A stretch of 18,946 nucleotides of DNA from JAAYCU01 sp964642815 (GTDB taxonomy: Bacteria > Planctomycetota > Phycisphaerae > UBA1845 > PWPN01), in NCBI GenBank assembly GCA_964642815.1, contig CAZXSA010000081.1, positions 1 to 18,946 of the forward strand, in the 5' to 3' direction. The notes under the pieces are model-generated. The model saw only the letters and a list, made by a program, of their open reading frames with translations, was not told where the DNA came from and did no database searches. Position 1 is the first letter of the stretch. The number at the start of each line of letters is the position of its first letter. Made by a program: the position numbers and the translations under genes. Shown piece by piece: positions 1-7,800 of this stretch.

Positions 1-84
1 GTTCCGCAGGATTTGCGGCATGTGGTGTTCATGTACGTCGAAGATCGGCAGTTGTTGAACGTGGCTATAGATTTCCTGATTCAT
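1..84 (-). CDS. Amidohydrolase-like protein, N-terminal 28 codons only
   Basis: The gene runs off the left edge of the window, so only the first 28 residues are visible. The reading begins MNQEIYSHVQQLPIF and continues into DVHEHHMP. A His-x-His pair after a 'Leu-Pro-hydrophobic-Asp' strand at the very N-terminus is the usual first metal-binding motif of the amidohydrolase (TIM-barrel metal hydrolase) superfamily. The ATG at 84-82 is supported by a GGAG about 10 nt upstream on the minus strand; an ATG further upstream runs into a TGA at once. The substrate cannot be inferred from this fragment. It diverges from the toxin-antitoxin and sugar genes to its right, so it is not in their operon. 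Family assignment is moderate because one motif carries it. Confidence 0.5.
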   Translation of the reverse strand, partial: MNQEIYSHVQQLPIFDVHEHHMPQILRN

Positions 85-440
85 TGGGGATCGTCTCCAT
101 CCATGCAGGCTTTTTCGGTTTCGTTACTCGTCCTCGAACGCGATTATTTCACCGATACCACGCTCTTATTGTAAGCCCGTATTCGTAGAGGTTCCACGTT
201 GTCGTTCTTAAAGATTCCATCACCCCTGATATGGGGTTTGATGTGTTGGTGGGCACAACAACACCCCGGGTTCCGCTCCGCTCCACCCGGGGCTACATTC
301 CCAAAACCCTGGGGTAAAAACGACTCAGGCCAGGTAGTCCTAGAGGTACGCACGCTTGATACCGCAACGCATTGATTGTAAGCTGAAAATATAGGCTACT
401 GAGCAGGGACCAGGGTTGTTTATTAACGATGGGAGGTTTT
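85..440. other. Intergenic region with GC-rich inverted repeat
   Basis: This 356-base stretch lies between the divergent amidohydrolase-like gene and the toxin-antitoxin pair. I see no convincing gene. A 69-codon reading on the minus strand (144-353) has no ribosome-binding site and consists partly of the repeat described separately. Weak -35-like hexamers (TTGATA at 356-361, TTGATT near 373-378) lie upstream of the antitoxin, but neither is paired with a good -10 box, so no promoter is called. Confidence 0.5.
264..292. repeat. GC-rich inverted repeat, probable interspersed repeat element
   Basis: CCCCGGGT (264-271) and ACCCGGGG (285-292) form a perfect 8-bp inverted repeat around a 13-nt loop made of the tandem TCCGC-TCCGC-TCC. 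Read on the minus strand, this segment and its left flank encode 'NVAPGGAERNPG'. I recall that string in many spurious short ORFs annotated in planctomycete genomes, which suggests a dispersed repeat. That link is from memory and was not searched. Confidence 0.45.
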
Positions 441-647
441 ATGGAAACCGCAGTGATTTCGCCCAAATTCCAGGTGATTATTCCCCGCGCAGTGCGTCAA
501 TCCCTGAGCATTCGTCCGGGACAAAAAGTACAGATTATCAGCTATGAAAACCGCATCGAACTCATCCCTTTGAAGCCAGCCAAGAAAATGCGCGGGTTCC
601 TCAAGGGAATCGACCCAACGATTAAACGAGAGGCTGATCGCGTATGA
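441..647 (+). CDS. vapB: AbrB/MazE-type antitoxin (VapB-like)
   Basis: This 68-residue protein has the swapped-hairpin AbrB/SpoVT DNA-binding fold: METAVISPKFQVIIPRAVRQ followed by a turn, LSIRPGQKVQII, and a short C-terminal arm (about residues 45-68) that would bind and neutralise the toxin. The start is set at 441, where GGGAGG (431-436) sits just upstream; an in-frame ATG at 429 would have this Shine-Dalgarno sequence inside the coding region. The stop overlaps the next start as ATGA (644-647), so antitoxin and toxin are translationally coupled, the standard layout for VapBC modules. Such antitoxins usually repress their own operon with the toxin as co-repressor. The class is clear; the name vapB rests mainly on the PIN-domain partner. 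Confidence 0.85.
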   Translation: METAVISPKFQVIIPRAVRQSLSIRPGQKVQIISYENRIELIPLKPAKKMRGFLKGIDPTIKREADRV

Positions 648-1051
648 ACGTTGTGGATTCATCCGGATGGCTGGAGTATTTCACAGATGGATCCAACGCT
701 GATTTTTTCGCTCCTGTTATCGAAAATACGCGAGAATTGATAGTTCCGTGTATTAGTCTGTACGAAGTATTCAAACGCGTATTACAACAGCGCAACGAAG
801 ACGCAGCTTTAGAAGCCATTGCGGTAATGTCCCAAGGGCAGGTAGTGGATTTGGATATGTCCTTGGCACTGAGTGCAGCACGAACATCATTGGAACTCAA
901 GCTACCCATGGCAGACAGTATCATTCTGGTTACAGCTCGCTCACGTGATGCGATAGTCTGGACGCAAGATGAAGACTTCTTTGGAATTGAAGGGGTCCGA
1001 TACATAAGAAAAAGCCAACAACAAACAAATTATCCTAACTCCTCCTCTTAA
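644..1051 (+). CDS. vapC: PIN-domain ribonuclease toxin (VapC-like)
   Basis: This 135-residue PIN-domain protein is the probable toxin of the module. The four acidic residues expected for Mg2+-dependent RNA cleavage are visible: Asp5 in VVDSSGW, Glu41 in SLYEVFKR, Asp91 in MADSIIL, and Asp109 or Asp111 in TQDEDF. VapC toxins typically cleave tRNA or rRNA when the antitoxin is degraded; the target here cannot be told from sequence. The start overlaps the antitoxin stop by 4 nt. The last 15 or so residues (SQQQTNYPNSSS) are polar and probably disordered. The gene looks intact. The sugar kinase gene starts 42 nt downstream, so some read-through into that operon is possible. Confidence 0.88.
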   Translation: MNVVDSSGWLEYFTDGSNADFFAPVIENTRELIVPCISLYEVFKRVLQQRNEDAALEAIAVMSQGQVVDLDMSLALSAARTSLELKLPMADSIILVTARSRDAIVWTQDEDFFGIEGVRYIRKSQQQTNYPNSSS

Positions 1052-1093
1052 TTAAAAGTAATTGCTTGCATATTACATCCAAGGATTGTGCTT

Positions 1094-2539
1094 ATGAACA
1101 AAGAAGTCGCTATCGGATTGGACGTAGGCACGGGCGGGGCGCGGGCGTTGGCGATGGATTTGAGCGGCGCGGTGGTGGCCGGCGCTCGGGCTGATCTGCC
1201 GGCGGAAGCGGTCTTCGTGGACGGGCCTTGCGTGGAGCAGGATCCGCGGGCCTGGACGACGGCGGCGGAAACGGCCTTGAAGCAGTTGACCGCCAAACTG
1301 AAAGACAAATACGCCATTATCGCCATCTCGGTTGACGCAACCTCCGGTACCTTTTTGCTGGTTGATACGAATAATGAGCCGCTGACCCGCGGGTTGATGT
1401 ATAACGATCTGCGGGCGGCGGAGCAGGCGCCCGAGGCGGCGGAAGCTTTGCGCGACGTGCTTGGGCCGTTCGGCATCACCATCGCCGGCGCGTTCGCACT
1501 GCCGAAGATCATGCATCTGGCTCGCACACAAGCAGAGATTTTTACCCGCTGCCGGCGGATCGTTCACCAGACGGACTGGATCGTGGGTATGCTCTGCGGG
1601 CGATATGACGTGACGGATATTTCGACGGCGCTCAAGACGGGCGCGGACCCGGGAAAACTGGTGTGGCCGTCGGCGATCAGCGACCGTCTGGGTATAGCGT
1701 GCGACCTTTTACCAAAAATCGTGTTGCCGGGTGTAGTGATCGGCGAGGTGACGGCGGACGCGGCGGCGAGGACCGGCTTGCCGAAAGGGACACCGGTAGT
1801 CAGCGGGTGTACAGACGGCACGGCCGGGTGCCTGGCCTCGGGTGCCAAGTCGGCCGGCGATCTTAACGTCACTCTGGGGACGACGTTGGTATTCAAGGCG
1901 GTGGCGGATCGACCGTTGCTTGATCCTTCGGGGGCGGTATATAACCATCGACATCCGGCGGGCGGATATCTGCCAGGCGCGGCCTCAAGTACGGGTGGGG
2001 AGTGGGTAACAAAATACTTCGCGAACGCGAACCTCGACGTGCTCGGCGAGGAGGCGGCGGGTCTGCTGCCGACCGGGCGGGTGGCGTACCCCCTGGTGAA
2101 AAAAGGCGAGCGATTCCCGTTTGCCTGCCCGACGGCGACGGGGTTCGGGATGGAGGAGATCGTCGATCCGGTCATGCGTTTCGCCGCAGGCTGCGAGGGA
2201 ACGGCGTTTATCGAGCGCATGAGCATGGAATGCTTCGCGGGATTGGGTCTGCCGACGGCGGAAACGGTTTATGCCACGGGTGGTGGAACGGCCGGGCAGA
2301 CATGGCTGCGGATTCGTGCGGCCGTCAACCGCAGGGTCTATGCGGTGCCCGAGCAGCCGGAATGCGCCGCCGGGGCGGCCGTCCTGGCCGCGACACCGCA
2401 TTTCGGCGATTGCGGCAAGGCGATCGCGGCCATGGTGCGGATCGGGCGGCGGGTCGAACCGGAACCCGCACTGGCTGACGCTTATGATCGGGAATATGCG
2501 CGTTTCGTGGATGAGTTGGGGAAACGAGGATACCGGTGA
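1094..2539 (+). CDS. FGGY-family carbohydrate kinase, D-ribulose kinase-like
   Basis: This 481-residue ATP-dependent sugar kinase has the FGGY fold. Visible motifs are the N-terminal phosphate loop GLDVGTGGARA with Asp10, VDATSGTFLLVD (about 80-91), HQTDW (158-162), the probable catalytic base Asp241 in GCTDGTAG, TLGTTLVFK (about 260-268), and the adenosine-site loop ATGGGTAGQTW (about 394-404). From memory, the pattern HQ-DW then GR--V-D---ALK-G-DP, and VY-HR followed by GA-S-TGG, matches plant and cyanobacterial D-ribulose kinases better than classic xylulokinase or glycerol kinase. The ATG at 1094 is preferred over a GTG at 1088 because AAGGA (1081-1085) lies 8 nt upstream. The stop overlaps the next start as GTGA. 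The exact sugar and the phosphorylated position are inferences. Confidence 0.85.
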   Translation: MNKEVAIGLDVGTGGARALAMDLSGAVVAGARADLPAEAVFVDGPCVEQDPRAWTTAAETALKQLTAKLKDKYAIIAISVDATSGTFLLVDTNNEPLTRGLMYNDLRAAEQAPEAAEALRDVLGPFGITIAGAFALPKIMHLARTQAEIFTRCRRIVHQTDWIVGMLCGRYDVTDISTALKTGADPGKLVWPSAISDRLGIACDLLPKIVLPGVVIGEVTADAAARTGLPKGTPVVSGCTDGTAGCLASGAKSAGDLNVTLGTTLVFKAVADRPLLDPSGAVYNHRHPAGGYLPGAASSTGGEWVTKYFANANLDVLGEEAAGLLPTGRVAYPLVKKGERFPFACPTATGFGMEEIVDPVMRFAAGCEGTAFIERMSMECFAGLGLPTAETVYATGGGTAGQTWLRIRAAVNRRVYAVPEQPECAAGAAVLAATPHFGDCGKAIAAMVRIGRRVEPEPALADAYDREYARFVDELGKRGYR

Positions 2540-3918
2540 GTATTTTCAAGGCCTGCGACGTTCGCGGAGTATACGGCGAGGAGCTGGACGAGGCGATGGG
2601 CCGGCGAATCGGCCGTGCGCTGGGGTTGATGATGCGCCGCAGAGGCGAGCAAGCCATCTGCGTCGGTGGCGACTTTCGACGCAGTACCCCGGCCTTGAAA
2701 GCGGCCATGATGGAAGGCCTGCTCGAAGCCGGTACGACAGTTCGCGACCTGGGACAACTGCCGACCCCCATGATTTATTTCGCCGGTCGGTATTTGCAGT
2801 GTCCGAACGTGGCGGTGGTGACGGCCTCGCACAATGCCGCCAAGTACAACGGCATCAAGTTCATGCTGGCCGGTCGTCCGGCGGTGCCGGAGCTGATGGC
2901 CGAGCTGGAAAAGGGATTGAACGAGCCGCCGACCACGGCCACGAAAGGTCACGCGGAAAGCGTGGAACATCAACCACTGCTCAAGGCTTACCTCCAGGAA
3001 ATAACCCGGCAGGCCGCCGATCTGGCGGGCCATTCGCGCCCCGTCAATATCAAGATTGTCCTCGATACGATGGAGGGGGCGTACACGAAAATCGCCCCGG
3101 CGGTGCTGGCGGATATCGGTGCGCGGATTATTGCATTAAGCGATCGGATCGATCCTGATTACACCAAGCGAACGCCCAATCCCTCGGTGGACAAGAATAT
3201 CCAGGGACTATGCGCGCAGGTACCGGCCGAAAAGGCCGATCTGGGAATCGCCCTGGACGGTGACGGCGACCGGGTTGTTTTCGTGGATCATACCGGGACG
3301 ATTGTTCGACCGGAGCAGATCGGGGCCTTGCTCATCAAGGAATGTTTCCGCCGACCGACGGTCGTGTACGATCTGAAATGCGCCTCCGTACTCGAGGCGG
3401 CGGTGCTTGCGGCCGGCGGGCGGACCATCATGCAGCCCAGCGGATACGGCTTTATCAAGTCGATGATGATCGATCGGCGGGCGGAGATGGGTCTGGAAGT
3501 CAGCGGGCATCATTTTTTCAAGGCGCTCGGCGGCGGCGACGACGGCTTATTTACCACCCTGCTGCTGCTTTTCCTATTGAGCCGGTTGGACAAACCGCTG
3601 GCGGATTTGATCGCGGCCATCGGCTGGCCGGCGATCAGCCCGGACTTGCGGATTCCGCTCGGAGAGGATATCCAGAAGGTTCTGGAACGCATCGCGGCCG
3701 GCTGCGGTGGCGAGGTGACTCGGCTGGACGGGGTGCGGGCGCGGTACGAGGACGGCTGGGCGCTGGCCCGGGCGTCGATTACCGAGCCAGTGATTACCCT
3801 GAGGTTCGAGGGCCGGGACCACAAAGCCATGCGGGCGGTGGCGGCGCGTTTTCTGGCGACCGAGCCGGAGTTAATGAATAAGGTAATGGAGATCATCAAT
3901 GACGGACGTTCTGGATGA
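2536..3918 (+). CDS. Phosphohexomutase (phosphomannomutase/phosphoglucomutase family)
   Basis: This 460-residue protein belongs to the alpha-D-phosphohexomutase superfamily, which moves phosphate between C1 and C6 (or C5) of sugars through a phosphoserine. The four active-site loops appear in order: phosphoserine Ser98 in TASHN, Mg2+-binding DGDGDR at 241-246, sugar-binding EVSGHH at 321-326, and a phosphate-binding loop RASITEP at 412-418. The usual fourth loop is R-x-S-G/N-T-E-P; here Ile415 replaces the Gly or Asn. The length is normal for bacterial ManB-type enzymes. The GTG start overlaps the kinase stop by 4 nt and has AGGA (2527-2530) upstream. Its place between a ketose kinase and a class II aldolase suggests a role in that pathway rather than in cell-wall precursor synthesis. 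Confidence 0.88.
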   Translation: MSIFKACDVRGVYGEELDEAMGRRIGRALGLMMRRRGEQAICVGGDFRRSTPALKAAMMEGLLEAGTTVRDLGQLPTPMIYFAGRYLQCPNVAVVTASHNAAKYNGIKFMLAGRPAVPELMAELEKGLNEPPTTATKGHAESVEHQPLLKAYLQEITRQAADLAGHSRPVNIKIVLDTMEGAYTKIAPAVLADIGARIIALSDRIDPDYTKRTPNPSVDKNIQGLCAQVPAEKADLGIALDGDGDRVVFVDHTGTIVRPEQIGALLIKECFRRPTVVYDLKCASVLEAAVLAAGGRTIMQPSGYGFIKSMMIDRRAEMGLEVSGHHFFKALGGGDDGLFTTLLLLFLLSRLDKPLADLIAAIGWPAISPDLRIPLGEDIQKVLERIAAGCGGEVTRLDGVRARYEDGWALARASITEPVITLRFEGRDHKAMRAVAARFLATEPELMNKVMEIINDGRSG

Positions 3919-4645
3919 ACTTGTCGGCATGTCCCGCGAGTTGGGAGCGCCTAAGCACGATTACGCGATCCTCGGGGAAGGGAATACCTCGGTGCGGGCG
4001 GATGCGGAAAGCTTCTGGGTGAAGGCCTCGGGCACCCAACTGGTCCAAGCCAGCCGGGAGAGCTTCGTGCGCGTGCGGTCGGAGCCGATTCTCGAGGCTT
4101 TGAAACAGGAGAGCCTGGACGACGCCGCGATCAAGAACCTGCTCAAGTCGGCCACCATCGAGGGCGGGCGAGCGCCGTCAATCGAGACATTTCTGCACGC
4201 TTTATGCCTGCGGATCGAGGGAGTGAATTTCGTGGGGCACACGCACCCGACGGCGGCGGTCGGCCTGCTGAGCGCCAGGAATTGTCGGGAGATGTTCGCC
4301 GGCTCAATCTTTCCGGATCAGATCGTGGTTCTCGGGCCGGCGTTTGCCTTCGTACCCTACGCGGACCCGGGCCTGCCGTTATCCCTGGCCGTCCAGCGTT
4401 CGTTGGAGCATTTCCTTAAACTGTACCATCGGGAACCCAAAGTGTTGCTGATGGAAAATCATGGCGTCATCGCCTTGGGCCACACCGCTCAGGAGGTTCT
4501 GAATATCACGGCCATGCTGGTCAAGACCTGCCGGATCATTGCCGGCACCCTGCCGGCCGGCGGCCCGCGTTTTCTGACCCAGGCCCAGGTGGACCGCATT
4601 GATAAGCGGCCGGACGAGTTAGCCCGGCGAAGTGGGTTCAAATAA
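3899..4645 (+). CDS. Class II aldolase/adducin family protein (FucA/AraD-like)
   Basis: This 248-residue zinc-dependent class II aldolase or epimerase-family protein probably cleaves a ketose phosphate to DHAP plus an aldehyde, or epimerises a pentulose 5-phosphate. Visible features are the phosphate-binding GEGNTS (26-31) and KASG (42-45), the likely catalytic Glu96 in PSIET, zinc ligands His114 and His116 in HTHP, and the third ligand His188 in ENHGVIALG. The ATG at 3899 lies inside the end of the mutase gene (20-nt overlap), with GGAG at 3888-3891 at good spacing, so the two are probably translationally coupled. The length is slightly above FucA (about 215) because of a C-terminal tail. 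The pairing with an FGGY kinase recalls fucK-fucA and rhaB-rhaD, but the true substrate is unknown. Confidence 0.85.
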   Translation: MTDVLDELVGMSRELGAPKHDYAILGEGNTSVRADAESFWVKASGTQLVQASRESFVRVRSEPILEALKQESLDDAAIKNLLKSATIEGGRAPSIETFLHALCLRIEGVNFVGHTHPTAAVGLLSARNCREMFAGSIFPDQIVVLGPAFAFVPYADPGLPLSLAVQRSLEHFLKLYHREPKVLLMENHGVIALGHTAQEVLNITAMLVKTCRIIAGTLPAGGPRFLTQAQVDRIDKRPDELARRSGFK

Positions 4646-4717
4646 GAGCCTCCCCTGAAACGACGTTACAGAATCCGTATTCCCAGATGACGGACAAGCT
4701 CCGAGGCGGCTCTTTTT
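4644..4717 (+). terminator. Possible long-loop intrinsic terminator after the aldolase gene
   Basis: AAGAGCC (4644-4650, overlapping the aldolase stop codon) pairs with GGCTCTT (4708-4714), and the second arm runs into a short T tract. GCCTC/GAGGC offers an alternative pairing at the stem top. The loop is long (57 nt), so efficient termination is uncertain, but it stands at the expected end of the sugar operon. Confidence 0.35.
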
Positions 4718-4784
4718 ATATTATCCTCGTCACCGGAGCCGTGGCCGCCTGGCCATATTCACGTCTTTCCCTTGAACGACAGGA

Positions 4785-4793
4785 TGATATAAT
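4785..4793 (+). promoter_or_regulatory. Extended -10 promoter for the repeat-protein gene
   Basis: TGATATAAT at 4785-4793 is a perfect TG-n-TATAAT extended -10 element. No good -35 box lies 16-18 nt upstream, which is tolerated by extended -10 promoters. It would give a 5' leader of about 65 nt before the ATG at 4865 and would uncouple this gene from the sugar operon. Confidence 0.5.
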
Positions 4794-4864
4794 ATCGCCC
4801 GGCAAACGTGGATGGCCACGCTGCCGGTTCGTGATGGGATCTTTACACGAAAGGGAGTTCCAAC

Positions 4865-7800
4865 ATGTTTCAGCGCACCTTGTTTGTCGTCACCAATCTG
4901 ATCGCTCTGTTCGTCGCGAGTACGCTCTTTGCCGCGACCTGGACCACGGGCGGGGGCACCTTCAGCGCCGCGCAATACAACGCAAACGTGCCGAACAACG
5001 GCGATGATATCCTTGTCGACGCGGACACAACCTTTAATATTAACGCGGACACGACCAAGTTATTGGGGACGACCGGTATCGTGGTTGATCCGGGTATTAC
5101 GCTCACGATCAATTTCACTAACGGCGCGAAAATCAAGTTGGGAAACAACGGAAATTCCGCGATCACCAACAACGGCACCATTACGGTAACCGGTAACGCC
5201 GGCGGCTTCGACTTCGCGGATAACAACGGGGCCACCTTGACCATCAAAGGTACCCTGGGAGGAGACGTGGACGCCAACGCGATCCACCTGGGCAATAACG
5301 AGTTGGTGACCAGCGGAACCAGCAGTATCTATAAAGTTGATTTCGGCGGGGTCAATGCCCTGCTGAACATCGATCATGCGACGACCGTCCGGGGGATGGC
5401 CTCGCTTACCGGCAACGCCGCCATACGCGTCGCCAGCGGCATCCTGCTTACCGGCATCGTGGACGTGAACGGCAATACCCTGACCCTTGACGAGCCCACG
5501 GGTGGAACGATTACCACGGTGCAATTCGATACCGTGGACGGCATACTGGAAGTGAACGAAAGCTGTTCGATCTCGGCCATTAATATGACCGTCTCCGCGA
5601 CCATCCGGGTGGCCACGAATAAAACATTGACCACCACGATCGATGTCAACAGCAACACCCTGACGTTGGACAAGGCGAACGGAGGAACGATCACCACGGT
5701 TAACCTGGACACCGACGGCGGGATCATCGATGTCATTGAAAACATTACCATCGACACCTGCGACCTGACCGGCAACGCGACGATCAGGGTGGTCGGCAAT
5801 CGAACTCTCGCCACGGGCAATGGGGTGGACACCAACACAAAGACCCTTACCCTGACTGGCACGGGCACGATCGGCCGTATCGACATCGATGGAACCGGGG
5901 GCACGATCGAGGCGTTGGAAACTTGCACCGTGACCACGATCAATGTCGACGCCGACGGCGTGCTTAATGTCACCGAGGACAAAATCCTGACCAGCACGAT
6001 AAATATCAAGAACAAGACCCTGACGCTGAATCGAAAGGGCAAAATCACCACGGCCAACTTCGTTACCGCCGGCGGCGTGCTGGATGTCAATGAAATCTGC
6101 GAGGTGACCAACATCAACCTTAACGTCAGCGGGTCGGTCAATGTGGCCTCGGGAAAGATTCTGACCGCCCTGATCGACGTGAACGCCAACACCCTTTCGC
6201 TGAACGAAACCGGCGTACCGGGAACGATCCAAATGGACACGGCCAACGGCGTTCTGGATGTCAACGCCAGTTGCGCGCCCGTCGCGGTCAATATCTCCAA
6301 CAACGTGAGCGTGGACGTGGCCGAGGGACGGACCCTGACCGCCGACCTGAATATCGGAGCGTACACGCTTGTCCTTCTCGGCAATGGAACCGTAACCAAA
6401 GTCATCGCCACGACGGGTACGGTCCAGGCAAACGGCTCGTCACAGATTACCACTCTCCAACCCAGCCCCGGGGTGGGCGGCACTTTCACCTTTACCGGGA
6501 TCGGGGCGGCCACGGTGGCGACCGTGACGGCCATGGATACCGCCGGCGAAATTTTCACAAAGACCGGGGTTGGCTCGCTGACCGTTAGCAATGGGTTCAG
6601 CTTCGCCGGCTCGACGGGGATCAAGCTGAACATCAACGCGGGCACCTTCAGCGATCCGAGCGGGGCGAACATCGTATTTGGCGACGACGCGGAGAAAATC
6701 ACCGTGGCCAACGGAGCAACCTTCGAGACCGCCAGCGACATCACCGGACACACGGGAGCGAGCACGAACCTCGACGCCGTGGCCGGTTCCACGGTCAACT
6801 TCATTAAGGACGGCCTGTTGACCCTGGCCGCCACCGCGAATGACGACTTCAAATTGCTGGGAACGGTCAATATCAGGGATAACTGCCTCGTGCAGATGGC
6901 CGGCGCCTACCGGAGCCAGTTCGCCAACATCAACATCGAGAACCAGGGCAGTCTGGTCAACAATGTTCCCAACGCCACGATGCTGTTCTCCCCCAATGCC
7001 TCGATCATTCTCCTGGGCACCTCCAGTGGAACCCTGACGATTAACGGGCAGACCACGGCGACACCCATTACCCTGAGCACGGTGGGTAACGTAGGACAAT
7101 TCATCATCAACCGCGGCTCGTCCGACAACATGACCGTCAAGTTCACCGCCTTGAGCAACTGCCTCTACATCAGCAACACGAGCGGGTTCGCGGACGCCGA
7201 GCTGGGCAACAAAATGGCCGGGGTCGTGGACGAAGGCGATAACATCAACTGGTGGAGCCCGCTGACCGCCAATGCCGGAGAAGACAAGACCATCATCAGC
7301 GGCAACAGCACCACGCTGGAGGGCAGCGCATTCGGGGCCAAGCCACCCTACACCTACGCCTGGACCCCGACGACGGGCTTGAGCAACCCGAACGTGGCCA
7401 CACCGACAGCCACGCCGCTGGTGACCACGGAATACACACTCACCGTCACCGACAACGAAGGAGCGTCGGACACCGACACGATGACCGTGACCGTGACCCC
7501 CGCCCTGGCCGTCGATGCCGGACCGGACCAGGAGATCGCCTCGGGCGAGAGTGTCGTGCTGCAGGGGTCGGCCACCGGTGGCTCGGGGCAGTTCGCTTAT
7601 TCCTGGACACCCACGACCGATCTGGACAGCGCCGTGATCGCCGAACCGACAGCCTCACCGAAGCAAACGACAACGTATAAGCTGACCGTAACCGACCTGG
7701 GCGATCAGGGCAAAATGGCCAGTGATACCGTGACGATCACTATTAAGAGCGGGTTTACCCAGTGTGGGGCGGGCTTATGCGGAATGGGCGGGGCCAGCCT

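Noticed and set aside
144..353. 69-codon minus-strand reading with NVAPGGAERNPG
   Set aside because: No ribosome-binding site and no domain; it spans a palindromic repeat and is better read as repeat DNA than as a gene.
1094..4645. The kinase-mutase-aldolase genes as a defence or mobile island linked to the toxin-antitoxin pair
   Set aside because: All three are clear metabolic enzymes, no integrase, transposase or attachment-site repeat flanks them, and the VapBC-type module is an ordinary chromosomal one.
4687..5007. 106-codon plus-strand reading across the start of the repeat protein
   Set aside because: It runs out of frame into a well-supported gene and overlaps its promoter and ribosome-binding site.
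5060..6232. 390-codon minus-strand reading with repeated 'VDVDRG'-type sequence
   Set aside because: Its repeats mirror the repeats of the plus-strand gene and need no independent explanation.
5374..6870. 498-codon minus-strand reading antisense to the repeat protein
   Set aside because: The opposite strand is a clear secreted protein; the antisense frame stays open because of the repetitive, Thr/Val-biased codons and has no motif or ribosome-binding site.
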